Below the pieces are notes generated by a model. That model did not search any database. It saw only the letters and a list, made by a program, of their open reading frames with translations, and was not told the DNA's origin. The position numbers and the translations under genes are program-made. From positions 10,244,661 to 10,308,660 of the forward strand of contig CM045735.1 of assembly GCA_024760905.1 (NCBI GenBank): DNA of 64,000 nt, in the 5' to 3' direction. This stretch comes from Plotosus lineatus (taxonomy: Eukaryota > Chordata > Actinopteri > Siluriformes > Plotosidae). Numbering within the stretch: the first letter of the stretch is position 1; each line of letters starts with the position of its first letter. Below, piece after piece: positions 10,645-22,500 of the stretch.

Positions 10645-11053
10645 GCACTCCATGAATGTTATTTTTCAAAATCTGAAATAAAGTTGGTTGGGAAGTAGAG
10701 CTTGAACTTTTCTTTAAAAAAAAAAAAAAAACTCAGGTGATGGTGCACCAGAATGAAGGCTTAGGCTCAGTCTCACCCAAAATCCCTGCTATTGTTTGAA
10801 ACATGTTCAACACGTCTCTGTTCATGATCGTTCAGACTCAGATAATTAATAAAACGGAAATAATTAATTATTTTTTCTACATACCGGTACCAGTCTACAG
10901 ACCAGTGATTGGGGACCCCTGTGTTTTTGGACTGGGAGGACACTGGAGCACCCAGAGGAAACCCATGCAAGCAGAAATACCAGAGGTCAGGGCTTGAACC
11001 CAGGACCTATTGTGTGTGAGTCAGATGTTTAACTACTATGCCACCATGTTGCC

Positions 11054-11853
11054 TGAATGATGGGTAAAAAATCTTAGGTAATTCATCACAATCATAAGTA
11101 TGAGGTGGGGACTAGACTGATCCTCATTTGTTCATCATCAGTTATTTCTTTGTCCTGAGCAGCCTTTTAGTGGTTCTGAAGCCTTTACTGGAAAGCCTGG
11201 GTCCAAGACAGAGCTACACCTTGTACATAATTAGCATAACAATCTACATGTATAGGTTTCACCCAGCTTGGTTTTTGGTTTGGGTCTGCTTGAGCAGTTG
11301 CTTTGAAATTCTTTTTGTCGTAACATTTTTGAGCAGGAGATAGAGGGATGGGGAGAGAGAGAGAGAGAGAGGAGAGAGAGACTGATTTCAGACTGTGAAT
11401 TAATGCACCGTATTATGCACTGTGTACTGAACAACCCGTATCCTTCAGCATCTCAGTCTGTACCTGTACTTAGTACTCTTGGGTTTTAGGATTTAAGCCC
11501 GAAGTGGGTATGGCCTAAACCAGAAAAGGTTTTGTTTAAGGATTAATCCCAACACCATTGGTGTAGGGGGGCGGGGACTTGTATACTTAAAAAGACTAGC
11601 AGTTGTCTGCTTGACCTTTGACATTTGGCTTTAACAGCTCTTCATCCTTAATTACATCACTTGAATTCAGAATTAGTCTCAACTCAAGACGATTTCTGAA
11701 TAATGCTCCGATAGATATTATCTTTGTTTACTACACCGTTGCTAGGTAAATTTATCAGCCATAACTTTAACACCACCTGACTGGTTTGAAGCCTGGCAGC
11801 CCTACCTAACAACCAGCAATGTACAGTACTGTGTGTTCTGCCTCTTTTCTTTA
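11054..11853. other. Unassigned non-coding sequence
   Basis: Holds a (GA)n stretch at about 11351-11381. No repeat family or exon recognised. Confidence 0.5.
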
Positions 11854-12561
11854 CAGTGATCCCTCGCAACCTTGTGCTTCAGTTTCTGCAGTTTCAGTGC
11901 AGCTTGGGTTTTTCAAAAATATTCATTGAAAAATAAAAACATAATGAGGAAATTTAAAAAAAATAGGGAAAAGGTTAAGAGAAACACTGCAAACCAAGGC
12001 CAATTATGCAAAATAAAATAAAATAAAATAAATAAATAAAAAAAACAACCCAAAACCTCCCAACAAAACTACTTACATTTTTGATGTGAGGTGCACATCT
12101 GTATGTGTTCAGTTCATTTTCTGTAACTGCTTAATCCTAATCAGGGTAACAGGAAGGCTGGCGCCCATCCCAGCTAACTCCAGGCAAGGGCAGAGTACAC
12201 CCTGGACAGCTCACCAGGCCATCGCAGGATGGAAACCCTCTGGTGGCTTTTGCGGCCTATACTTGTCGAAAATCAGCAATGGTTCTTTTACATGAACCTC
12301 TCATCATAGACTGTGAGAGACATGGCCGGCCTTTGATAACTCAGTTAGCTGCACTGGGGGGAACGGTGACAACAGTGTGGAGAGTGGGACTTGAACCCCC
12401 AACCTTAGGATCAGCAATCCAGCACCCTATACCACTAGGCCACCACTGCCATGCATCTGTATGTGTGTGTATTTATATTTTATTTACATCTTATGCATTA
12501 TTTTTGAATGTTTAATTGTTATTATAAACATTTATAACATTGAATATGTATTTATTGATAT
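11854..12561 (-). mobile_element. Tigger-like MITE, family A, copy 3
   Basis: Starts CAGTGATCCCTCGCAACC after TA (11852-11853). It is interrupted by a SINE (12108-12453) and stops at TA 12562-12563, where another A copy begins in the same orientation. Its distal end is not found beyond that copy. Confidence 0.85.
12108..12453 (-). mobile_element. SINE type 1b, complete
   Basis: Inverted tail TTTTCTGTAACTGCTTAATC at the left, inverted tRNA-like head (CACCACTGCC) at the right. A 12-bp duplication CATCTGTATGTG flanks it at 12096-12107 and 12454-12465, proving retroposition into MITE A copy 3. Confidence 0.92.
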
Positions 12562-12635
12562 TACAGGGATCCCTCGTACTTCGTGCTTCAATTCATGCGA
12601 CTTCAGTGCATCTCATTTTTATTTTTTTTTAAATA

Positions 12636-13224
12636 CAGTGGTACCGCACCATATGATAGTTCCAGCAAACAAAAAAATCCAGGTTACGAAAAACATTTTC
12701 CAAAATTTTTTGTTTCTGTATACAAAACAAGTTCTCCTTACGAAACGCTCCAAACGCGCAATTCAAATATTCAAACACGCCATCCAACCATTCAAACAAT
12801 TCCCGAGTTGCTCTCCATTGACTATCTCCCAACAGCCCGCCGCGCTGGCCTCCCATTGGCTAGAAGGGATGACGCAGCTCCCTCTCATTGGCTATCTCCC
12901 AACATCCCACCCCGCTGGCTTCCCAATGGCTAGGAGGGATGATGCAGTTTGTTTCATGAGTTTTTAGAGTGTGCTCACTGCCACTTTATTTTTTGCATAA
13001 ACCTTGCATAAACATTTGTAAGATTATAATTCTGCTAAGAAGACATGGTCAACATGAAGTAAGTACCTTAAAAGGTGTGCTTTTATAATTTTTAAAGGGT
13101 AGTATTTTGGGGGCCTTGAAAAGAATCACGCGTTTTACTTGTAAAATGCGGTTCTACTTACGGAAAATCCAGGTCACGAACAAAGCTCTGGAATGGATTA
13201 ATGTCATAAGGTGAGGTACCACTG
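12636..13224 (+). mobile_element. Tigger-like MITE, family B, copy 1
   Basis: Ends CAGTGGTACCGCACCATATG and TAAGGTGAGGTACCACTG with TA on both sides. Interior has tandem CCTCCCATTGGCTAGAAGGG/CATTGGCTATCTCCC words containing CCAAT-like boxes. No transposase frame. Confidence 0.88.
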
Positions 13225-13549
13225 TATTTATCAAATTAAAAAATAAGGAAATTCAGGAAGAATAGAGGGGAAACGTTAACGAAAATGCCACAAAACAAGG
13301 CCAATTGTGCAAAAAAAACAAAAAAACAAAACAAACAAAAGCAAAAAACTACCCAAAACCCTCCCATTAAAACTACTTACGTGAGGTGCGCATCTGAGTG
13401 TGTGCGCACACATCTGTGTATGCGTGCGCGTGCGTGTCTGTGTATTTATATTTTATTTACATCTTATGCATTCATTTTTAAAAATTTAATTATTATAAAC
13501 ATTTATAGCGTTGAATATGTATTTATTGATATTATATACGCATATTATA

Positions 13550-15107
13550 CTATTCCTTCTCAAAAAATTAGCATATTGTGATAAAGTTCATTATTTTCTG
13601 TAATGTACTGATAAACATTTAGACTTTCATATATTTTAGATTCATTGCACACCAACTGAAATATTTCAGGTCTTTTATTGTTTTAATACTGATGATTTTG
13701 GCATACAGCTCATAAAAACCCAAAATCCCTATCTCAAAAAATTAGCATACTTCATCCGACCAATAAAAAAAAAAGTGCTTTTAATACAAAAAAAGTCAAC
13801 CTGCAAATAATTATGTTCAGTTATGCACTCAATACTTGGTCGGGAATCCTTTTGCAGAAATGACTGCTTCAATGTGGCATGGCATGGAGGCAATCAGCCT
13901 GTGGCACTGCTGAGGTGCTATGGAGGCCCAGGATGCTTCGATAGCGGCCTTAAGCTCATCCACAGTGTTGGGTCTGGTGTCTCTCAACTTTCTCTTCACA
14001 ACATCCCACAGATTCTCTATGGGGTTCAGGTCAGGAGAGTTGGCAGGCCAATTGAGCACAGTAATACCATGGTCATTAAACCATTTAGCAGTGGTTTTGG
14101 CACTGTGAGCAGGTGCCAGGTCGTGCTGAAAAATGAAATCTTCATCTCCATAAAGCTTTTCAGCAGATGGAAGCATGAAGTGTTCCAAAATCTCCTGATA
14201 GCTAGCTGCATTGACCCCGCCCTTGATAAAACACAGTGGACCAGCACCAGCAGCTGACATGGCACCCCAGACCATCACTGACTGTGGGTACTTGACACTG
14301 GACTTCAGGCATTTTGGCATTTCCTTCTCCCCAGTCTTCCTCCAGACTCTGGCACCTTGATTTCCGAATGACATGCAAAATTTGCTTTCATCCGAAAAAA
14401 GTACTTTGGACCACTGAGCAACAGTCCAGTGCTGCTTCTCTGTAGCCCAGGTCAGGCGCTTCTGCCGCTGTTTCTGGTTCAGAAGTGGCTTGACCTGGGG
14501 AATGCGGCACCTGTAGCCCATTTCCTGCACATGCCTGTGCACGGTGGCTCTGGATGCTTCTACTCCAGACTCAGTCCACTGCTTCCACAGGTCCCCCAAG
14601 GTCTGGAATCGGCCTTTCTTTCACTTTTTCCTTCCCACAGACGTCCCACTGAGGTGCCTTGATGCAGCACTCTGGGAACAGCCTATTCGCTCAGAGATTT
14701 CTTTCTGTGTCTTACCCTCTTGCTTGAGGGTGTCAATGATGGCCTTCTGGACAGCAGTCAGGTCGGCATCTTACCCATGATTGCGGTTTTGAGTAATGAA
14801 CCAGGCTGGGAGTTTTTAAAAGCCTCAGGAATCTTTTGCAGGTGTTTAGAGTTAATTGGTTGATTCAGATGATTAGGTTAATAGCTCGTTTAGACTACCT
14901 GAACATGATATGCTAATTTTTTGAGATTGGAATTTTGGGTTTTCATGAGCTGTATGCCAAAATCATCAGAATTAAAACAATAAACGACCTGAAATATTTC
15001 GGTTGGTGTGCAATGAATCTAAAATATATGAAAGTTTAATTTTTATCAGTACATTACAGAAAATAATGAACTTCATCACAATATGCTAATTTTTTGAGAA
15101 GGACTAG
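13550..15107 (-). mobile_element. Tc1-like transposon with IR/DR ends, copy 2
   Basis: TA at 13548-13549 and 15108-15109 flank CTATTCCTTCTC...GAGAAGGACTAG. The inner direct repeat of TCTCAAAAAATTAGCATA is at about 13732. Very similar to copy 1 throughout, with a deletion of about 55 bp near 14617. Inserted in MITE A copy 4. Confidence 0.95.
13829..14780 (-). pseudogene. Tc1-type transposase with intact catalytic frame but broken N-terminus
   Basis: A single frame of 256 residues (14599 to 13829) holds the whole catalytic domain: LFSDESKFCMSFGNQGARVW (first Asp), FIFQHDLAPAHSAKTTAKWF (second Asp), NSPDLNPIENLWDVV (Glu), ending GFPTKY. Upstream, the DNA-binding part is lost: a two-base loss just after the start (near 14770) shifts frame after MGK, and about 55 bp are deleted near 14617. 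The enzyme normally needs the two helix-turn-helix motifs to bind its ends, so this copy is unlikely to be active despite the full DDE core. Confidence 0.94.
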
Positions 15108-15218
15108 TATATATATGCATGAGTATGTCAGTCAGGGGGTAACCGCGGAAAGTGAGGGATCCCTGTAATTAAGGGTATTGAGGTATATCGGTTTGCGTAG
15201 TGATGTAAAAACTTATGA

Positions 15219-15566
15219 GAGAGATTTCCTTTCGGATTTTCCCTTTCTCAGGGGTCACCACAGCGAATGATTCACATGTTTGATTTGGCATAGGTTTTTT
15301 ACGTCGGATGCTCTTCCGGACACAACCCTTTAGCAAGGGACAGAAGCACACTGACGGCTTTGCGGCTACTCTTTACAAAAGTCAGAAATGGTTCTTTTAC
15401 ATGAACCTCTCACCATAGACAGTGAGAGACATGGCCGGCTTTTGATAACCCAGTTAGCTGCATAGAAGGTGACAGTGACAACCTTGTGGAGAGTGGGACT
15501 CAAACCCCCTCCCAACCTTCGGATCAGCGATCCAGCACCCTATACCACTAGTACCACCACTGCCCC
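15219..15566 (-). mobile_element. SINE type 1a, complete
   Basis: Inverted RTE-like tail (TTTCGGATTTTCCC...GGTCACCACAGCG) at left and inverted head (ACCACCACTGCCCC) at right. The target duplication is 17 bp with two mismatches, at 15202-15218 and 15567-15583. Confidence 0.9.
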
Positions 15567-15583
15567 GATCTAGAAACTTATGA

Positions 15584-15905
15584 AAAACACTTATTTCTTC
15601 TTGTGAGTTTATGCTCATGCTATGGAGAGTAAAAGCTAGCATTAGTGTGCTAATTAGCCTGGTTAGCTACAGCTCATTAATTAGTTCCCCAGTACAACTA
15701 ACAGGATGTGGTAATTTCTGAAGGTGAGACTCTGATGCACGCTCTTAACTAGCCTGGCTCTGGAATAGTGATGTTCTGTAGTTAGCTTTGTTTAGCTAAA
15801 GTTTCATTTAATATCATGTTCATCAGGACTTCACTAGTATTAGAGAGTGCAGTGGGCCAGGAGATAAGATCATGCCTTCCTGGATGGGCTCTTAACCTGA
15901 AGAAA
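15584..15905. other. Unassigned non-coding sequence
   Basis: No repeat or exon recognised. Confidence 0.5.
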
Positions 15906-15906
15906 G

Positions 15907-15959
<53 letters not shown>
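15906..15959. repeat. (GA)n microsatellite
   Basis: Pure GA tract after an AAGAAGAAA start. Confidence 0.95.
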
Positions 15960-15963
<4 letters not shown>

Positions 15964-17832
15964 GCATAATTGGCAGTCTTTGTAGAGAGGGGCCCTTGAT
16001 TTAATAGGCACGGCTGGTGACTGAGGCAGTGGAGTGCGAACGGTGCGGAAATGTGCTGGAGCCTGGAGCCCTCTGGCCTGGCTCTACTCCCCCACCCTCT
16101 TTTCCTCCATCCCTTCGTCCCCTTCTTCCTCACTAATTCCCTCTGTTTCTCTCTCCTATTCCCCGCCCTCCCTCTCAGTCTCAGAGGACGAGCTCGAAAG
16201 CTGCCTGCATTCACACACAGCTTACAGCAACAGGAAGTGCACGCTGCTTTATATACGTACATTTATATTTGATCCTGCACTAACTCGCACATGCAAACTT
16301 ATAATGTGTCAATCATCTGAAGTGTTGATAGCATCTGTCGGTGATCCGGCAATGTGATGAAGTGGTGCTTTTTTTTGCTTTGTACGGTGAGAAGATAATG
16401 GGAAAACTGGGTGTGTGCTGTTCGAATCCTGATGGTCTCCGAGAATCCAGAAGAACAAGCAAAATGTTTTCAATCTTACTGGTTCGTAGGTGTCAGGATG
16501 ATGATCTTGGGTTTGCAATATAATCACGGACCATTAGAAATCAGTAACTTGCGGTTTAACATTAGCAATGTAGCCTAGGAACCGTTCAAACCTGAAAAAT
16601 ATGGTGGACTAGCAAGTCACTGTGTCTTAGTGTCTCAAGAATCTCCATTCGTGTCACTCTGTGACTACAATTTCTGATAATCCAGCTGCATTATAAACAC
16701 ATATTGTGTAAAATTTCACACAAAAAAAAACTTCTCAAACTTTGTAGAAATATTAAAACCATCAAATACCAGGTTACAGCCAGTATATCAGAAGTCTTGG
16801 AGACACTTGAAGGTACTCAGCCGGTTCTCCAGATGCACGCACATGCGATTAAGGTTGTGTCTGTAGGAGTGAGTGTGAGCCAGCGAGAGTGAGCGATTCA
16901 CATCAGCAGTGTTCGTAGGGTACTAGCGAATCTCTGAGTAGGGTGGGACTTCGGAAGCTAGGCTGTGATTACACCAGGCTCGGGGTATTGATTGGCATGG
17001 TGGAGACACTGGGATGTCTTCCACGGCACTCTAATGAGAAGCCCTGACCTCCTCCAGTCAGCAAGGTCGCCAAACCCTACTGTAATTGCACTCTCTCTAA
17101 TGGCGTCAGTCACGCACTCACCCCAGCCCTAGTAATGACAATTACCATAATGTTCCTCCGCTTCGTGGGAGCCTCTCAATCACATGGCATTTCAGCCAGT
17201 GATCTGGACCGCTGACGTGCGAGACCAGAATACACATCGCTCTGTGCGTTGGAGATCGAATGAGCCCTGTGTGGATGTGTTTAAGTGGAAATTAAGCTCC
17301 ATGTTTCATGTCCTCTGAACCCAACCTGGCCACAGTGCAATACGTCGATGATGCTTGAAGCTTTCCAATGAATCAATAAGCCGATAAATTTTCAGAGAAC
17401 AATCTGTGTCCTTCACAAACAGCAAAACCGACCCATTGATCTGGCACTTGGGACAAATTCATTTCGGTCCAATAGACGTAAGACAGTTATGTTCAAAACA
17501 AACTTCCTTTGCTAGCTACGCTAGTCCACTGATTCAGTTTCTAATCATCTTGCCTGTGTTCTGGTGTTCCAGTCGTGTAACACAAGCTCCACATTTAAGC
17601 CATTGATCCATGGCGTCCACATCAAGCAAGCTGTGAAATCTAAGCGTGTAGACAAAACCTACCCACAACGGCATGCCGGAGAAGAGTGGACTCTACATTA
17701 GCTTATCAGGAGGCAGATACTAAGCAAAACCAATGCCTTACCTCTAGAAAAAAAATCGAATGAGGTCAAAGTTAGCTTGCATTGTACGGATCGAAAGATC
17801 TTGTGCAAAAACCACACAATGCACAATTTTTA
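15960..17832. other. Transposon-free single-copy stretch
   Basis: About 1.9 kb without any repeat family found elsewhere in the window. The segment at about 16980-17200 is GC-balanced and rich in AT-core homeobox-like words (TAATGACAATTACCATAATG, TGTAATTGCACTC), so it could be a conserved non-coding element. This is inference from texture only. No convincing exon. Confidence 0.35.
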
Positions 17833-17911
<79 letters not shown>

Positions 17912-17912
17912 A
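17833..17912. repeat. (CT)n-(CA)n compound microsatellite
   Basis: CT tract to about 17870, then CA tract. Confidence 0.95.
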
Positions 17913-18691
17913 AAACACATTTAGAGTGTGTCTAGCGGCACAGGTGAGGGGGTTTATGGCTGTGTGCCGTGCAAGCTTTATTGTGTTTGGTGAGAGAGAG
18001 GGAGAGCAGGAGAGCTGAGAGAGAGAGTGTGCTCAGCTCTGCGCGTCACAGATTTACTGCTGCGTCTCTAATTTCAGCCGGCCGACGTATTTAAGAGGGC
18101 TGCTCGTAAAAGACAGCGGGGGGAAGGGGGGGGTTGGGGGGGGTTGCAGAGAGCAGGTGAAAGCGGGGGCCCGGCCGGACGCTAGCTAAATCAGAGCAGG
18201 CACAAAGAGGCAGGCGTCTGAGAGGTATTGACCCCTCATCGATCTGCAGCCTGCACACTGCTATTGACCACACAGGGGAGAGACCGAGGGAGCCAACACG
18301 CACTGTGCCTAGCCTTAGTGGAATAAAATCAACCACATACGCAGCACACCGTCATTCACACCCAGTCTCTGACCTTGTGTCTCATCTGACCTCCTTGATT
18401 ACACATCCACCAAGAAAAGTAAAGATGTATGGTTGAGGAAACAGCAAATTTGACTTCCTTGTTATAGACTTATTCAGTGTAAAGATAAACGTAAGTCTGT
18501 GGATAGAATCAACCGAGTTTGAAACTTGGTAAATATACAGTAGTTTTGTTTATTTGTGTAGCTTGAGACCATCATATTGTCTGTTTGCAAGTGTTATCAA
18601 GTCAATAATTCTTGCTAGTCGTTTGCCAGAGGCGCTAGCAAGCTAGCAAACTCAAGAATGCTATGTTTAGCATTTTATCTTTCCCTGGCCG
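17913..18691. other. Unassigned, partly GC-rich
   Basis: 18090-18300 is GC-rich with a G-run segment near 18117-18146 (possible G-quadruplex). No repeat family recognised. Confidence 0.4.
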
Positions 18692-18708
18692 CTATCTATG
18701 TAATATCT

Positions 18709-19061
18709 GTCTGCCTGTCTTCCTTTCGGCTTTTTCCCTTTTACTTGGGAGTCGCCACAGCAAATCATCTTGATTCGCACGTTTTGATTTGGCAGAGGGT
18801 TTTACGTCGGATGCCCTTCCTGTCACAACCCTTTTAGTAAGGGACAGAAACACGCTGATGGCTTTGCAGCTACTCTTTACGAAAGTCAGCAATGGTTCTT
18901 TTACATGCCTCACACCATAGACAGTGACAGACATGGCCCGCTTTTGATAACCCAGTTAGCCGCACTGGGGGGACAGTGACAACCCTGTGGAGAGTGGGAC
19001 TCGAACCCCCAACCTTTGGATCAGTGATCCAGCGCCCTATACCACTAGACCACCACTGTCC
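18709..19061 (-). mobile_element. SINE type 1a, complete
   Basis: Inverted copy with a 17-bp perfect target duplication CTATCTATGTAATATCT at 18692-18708 and 19062-19078. RTE-like tail and tRNA-like head both intact. Confidence 0.94.
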
Positions 19062-19194
19062 CTATCTATGTAATATCTATCATGCTATTTTACAAAATGA
19101 AAATAACAAAAAAAGAAAAGTAAACCTGATTTTATTAGTAATGAACACTTCATTAGAAAATTGTGAAAATTAATCAAGTTATGTGTATAACCAG

Positions 19195-19197
<3 letters not shown>

Positions 19198-19276
<79 letters not shown>
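19198..19276. repeat. (AT)n-(GA)n microsatellite
   Basis: AT tract to about 19242, then GA tract directly abutting MITE A. Confidence 0.95.
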
Positions 19277-19278
<2 letters not shown>

Positions 19279-19684
19279 AAGTTTCTGTGGCTTCAGTGCA
19301 TCGCAGATTTTTTTAAATATTCATCGAAAAATATAGAAATTAAGGGGAAAATAAATAAATAAATAAATAAATAAATAAAGCAGCCCAAAACCCTCCAACA
19401 AACTACTTACGTTTTAATGTGAGGTGTGCATCTGAGTGTTTGCGTATGCATCTCTGTGTGTGTATATTTATATTTTATTTACATCTTACGCATTATTTTT
19501 GAATATTTAATTGTTATTATAAGTATTTATTGTGTTGAATATGTATTTATTGATATTATATACACATATACACGTATATATACGTCAGTCAGGGAGGTCG
19601 ATCCCAGTTCACAGACATTGGCAATCGCGCGGGGGGGGGGGGAGGTCTCGGTCCCCATTAACTGCGGAAAGTGAGGGATCCCTG
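19277..19684 (-). mobile_element. Tigger-like MITE, family A, copy 5
   Basis: Left end lost in the GA tract; right end GTGAGGGATCCCTG. The following TA is mutated. (AAAT)n expansion near 19350-19378. Confidence 0.82.
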
Positions 19685-19977
19685 GACTAGCGTATATGTA
19701 TTTGTTGATAATGCATTTTAGTACATACTACACAGTACTAGAGAAATCTGATTGGTCCAATATCGCAGCATATAATTCACTATTCTGTGTGGATAATGCT
19801 TGAATTCGAAACGACCGACACTCACAGTTTGTCATGGGCACTTGTTCAGGGCGCGTTATTCTTACACTTTAAATTGAGAAAATAAAGAATAAAAATCTCA
19901 ATTTTGTTTTTTTTTTCTGTTTGTTTTATTTTGTTTTTTCTTGTATTTCCTTGTAGTTTATACAAAAATATTTAATT

Positions 19978-20180
19978 AGTATAGTGCTGGATTACTGATC
20001 CTAAAGTTTGTGGGTTCAAGCCAACTATCAACGTTTTTTGTCACTGCCCACACAGGCGCAGTTAACTGGGCTATCAAAGGCGTCCATGTCTCTCGCTGTC
20101 TATGGTGTGAGGCATGTAAAAGAAAGAACCATTGCTGACTTTCATTAAAAGTAGCTACATAGCCGTCAGTGCATTTTGCA
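19978..20180 (+). mobile_element. SINE type 1, 3' truncated
   Basis: Head text AGTATAGTGCTGGATTACTG and GTGGGTTCAAGCC, body to GCCGTCAGTGCAT; cut off where the third Tc1-like element begins. Confidence 0.75.
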
Positions 20181-21330
20181 AAATCACCTGTTCCACAATT
20201 ATTGGCACCCCTAACGATTCCTGTGAAATAAATGTATTGCCGTATTTTGGTCATTTCTACAGTAGTTTACAAAGTTGATCAGTCTCTATGAACATTTAAT
20301 TAGTAATTCATCACTTCCTGTTTCCCTGGTGTAGAAATATGACCTGACACAGAGGCCATTTCTCTTATCCACTCTTCAACATGCTAAAGACAAAGGAAAA
20401 CACCACTCAAGTAAGGCAGATATGTTTCGACCTTCACAAGTCAGGCATTGGCTACAAGAAAATCAGTCCTCGCCTGCACCTGTCCATATCTACCGTCAGA
20501 GGAATCATTAAGAAGTTCAAAACGACCGGAACAGTGGTAAACAAGCCTGGATGAGGACGCAAAATTATTTTGCCACTACGCACAGTGAAGAGGATGGTAA
20601 GAGAAATAAAACGTTTTCCAAAGCTCACTGTTAAAGAATTACAACAAATGGTAGCATCATGTGGTGACAAAGTCTCCAAAACAACCATCAGGCGCGATTT
20701 ACATGCAAACAAGATGTTTGGGAGGTATGCGCTGAAAAAAACTTTTCTCACTCACAATCATCAACGCAAACATCTGGAGTTCGCTAAGGGGTACTGGGAC
20801 CTCAACTGAGATCGTGTGCTTCGGTCAGATGAGATCAAGATAGAGCTTTTCGCAACAAACCCTTCAATTAATTCTGGCGGAACACAAAAGACGAGTATGC
20901 ACAAAAGCACCTCATGCCCACTGTGAAGCATGGAAGGAGGATTGGTGATGCTGTAGGCGTGTTTCTCTGGGATCCTTGTTAGGGTGCAGGGCATCATGAA
21001 TGCTTTGAAATACCAGCACATTTTAAATCAAAATCATCTGATGGTCTCTGCTTGAAAGCTCAAGATGGGCCGTCACTGGGTCTTTCAACAAGATAATGAC
21101 CTTAAACATGTGGCCAAATCTACACAGAAATGTCTCACCAGTCACAGAATCAAACTCCTCCCATGACCATCTCAATCCCCAGACCTCAACCCCACTGAAA
21201 CCTGTGGAGTGAGCTGAAGAGAAGAGTGCAGAGGAGAGGACCAGATCGCTGGATGATTTAGAGATTGTGCAGGGAGGAACATTCCAAAATCACTCTATCT
21301 GCATTCTCGTACCTTGTTAAACAATATAGG
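20181..21330 (+). mobile_element. Second Tc1-like family, degraded copy
   Basis: Left end contains CACAATTATTGGCACCCCTA, a common Tc1-type terminal word. The right end could not be placed, so the copy is probably truncated. It differs from the two IR/DR copies at 6.6 and 13.5 kb. Confidence 0.75.
20381..21290 (+). pseudogene. Tc1-type transposase remnant (second family)
   Basis: From the ATG at 20381 the frame gives LKTKENTTQVRQICFDLHKS, HLSISTVRGIIKKFKTTG and, after a stop near 20553, VKRMVREIKRFPKLTVKELQ and TTIRRDLHANKMFGRYALKK, i.e. the paired-like helix-turn-helix domain. Later RSDEIKIELF (first Asp), QQDNDLKH (second Asp) and NPTET (Glu) are visible but separated by several stops and shifts. 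Non-functional and older than the other Tc1 copies. Confidence 0.85.
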
Positions 21331-21339
21331 AGATGATTA

Positions 21340-21512
21340 GATGCTCGTTTGTGTCTTTGGACTGTGGGAAGAAACCGTAGGTCCTTGGAGGAAATCCAGG
21401 TAAACGGAGGTAAAACATGCAACGTCAGAGTTGAGCCTGGGACTCAAACCTAGTACCTTCTTGCTGTGAGGCAACCATGCTAAATGGTACTCTATGATGC
21501 TGGCCCATGATG
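21340..21512 (-). mobile_element. SINE type 2 head half
   Basis: TTTGGACTGTGGGAAGAAAC, then CCTTCTTGCTGTGAGGCAAC, inverted. Confidence 0.75.
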
Positions 21513-21683
21513 ATGCTCACAAAAAACAAAGTTTTTTCTATTGGTGGTTATAATTGCATGGTTTTGTAATCTTGTAGAAACACAAATTGTGGATTTTTTT
21601 TTTTTTTTTTTGAAAAGGGTTTACTACTTCCCTGATGTGCATTAGCTTTAGTACCAGCATCAGTACCATACTGGTTGCAGAGA

Positions 21684-21687
<4 letters not shown>

Positions 21688-21762
<75 letters not shown>

Positions 21763-21772
21763 CTCTCTCTCT
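21688..21772. repeat. (CT)n microsatellite
   Basis: Long CT tract with one CG interruption. Confidence 0.95.
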
Positions 21773-21860
21773 TTCACTCTTGAGTGATTGGGAGCACTTC
21801 CTTCCTGCTCTTCCTCCACTGGTGCAGGTGACAGGAGCCCAGAGACCTGGCAGGGCACAC

Positions 21861-21861
<1 letters not shown>

Positions 21862-21928
<67 letters not shown>
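21862..21928. repeat. (CA)n microsatellite
   Basis: CA tract. Confidence 0.95.
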
Positions 21929-21930
<2 letters not shown>

Positions 21931-22390
21931 CCAGATGGTCCTAGACCCCAGTGACAGTTAAGGTGGGCTAGAACCCAAACGCAACTACCTCATCATTTCT
22001 AGCTTTTATCTCCTTCGTTATCTCTTTCTGCTTGTCTCTTCCGCCCTTCCCGCTACGCCAGACCTTCTAATCACAAATGAGTCATGCAGTAACCAGTCTC
22101 TGTGTAAATGCCAGTGAAGGCCAAACCTTAGCAGAAAAAGTCCACTCGGATGAGGCCCATTTCAGCGAGACAAGCAAGTGTCATGACAAAAAGTCTAATA
22201 GGCACATTGCTTCACAAAACCGGTGCTGCTTGCAGAGTTTTTTTGGCTGTGCCGACGAGGTTGTGATATTAGCTTTCACTTGGTGCTAGTGACAACAGGT
22301 GTAGCAGCTCCCAGGGGCAGCGGCATGGATTGTGGATGTGCGGCTGGTAATTGGAGAGCAGAACGTTACGCGGATGTGCGGCAGCATGAG

Positions 22391-22392
<2 letters not shown>
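21929..22392. other. Single-copy island, possible regulatory DNA
   Basis: No repeat family; GC-balanced, with words such as AATCACAAATGAGTCATGCAG (AP-1-like TGAGTCA near 22078). Candidate conserved non-coding sequence by texture only. Confidence 0.3.
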
Positions 22393-22454
<62 letters not shown>

Positions 22455-22500
22455 GGGATGGAAGGGTGGTGCTGGTGGTGGTGGTGGTGGTTGTGGTGAT
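22393..22500. repeat. (GT)n and (GGT)n microsatellite
   Basis: GT tract to about 22451, then a GGT-rich stretch to 22493. Confidence 0.95.

Larger units (their letters stand above)
10097..10921. mobile_element. hAT-like MITE, family E, copy 1
   Basis: Ends CAGGGTCCCCAACC and GGGGACCCCTG are inverted; the 8-bp target duplication is TGTTTCTG (10089-10096) and TGTTTTTG (10922-10929), as expected for hAT. Interior words GACCAG, ATAGATTGTTTATATTG and GAAATAAAGTTGGTTGGGAA recur in copy 2 at 63.6 kb. A SINE and an (AAT)n tract sit inside. No transposase frame. Confidence 0.9.
9897..11053 (-). mobile_element. SINE type 2, split by a hAT MITE
   Basis: Tail half 9897-10096 and head half 10922-11053 are contiguous SINE text when the hAT MITE is taken out. 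The split word is TGTTTTTGGACTG. Confidence 0.85.
12564..15165 (-). mobile_element. Tigger-like MITE, family A, copy 4, with two nested insertions
   Basis: A segments are 12564-12633, 13227-13547 and 15110-15165; the end is GAGGGATCCCTG before TA 15166-15167. MITE B sits at 12636-13224 and Tc1 copy 2 at 13550-15107. Removing both restores an ordinary A element of about 450 bp. Confidence 0.88.

Noticed and set aside
18117..18146. G-quadruplex promoter
   Set aside because: A G-run alone, without CpG island extent, TATA or an adjacent exon, is not enough to call a promoter.
21675..21944. Ser/Leu- and Thr/His-repeat open frames in microsatellites
   Set aside because: Pure translations of CT, CA, GT or AT tracts; all such frames in the window were discarded.
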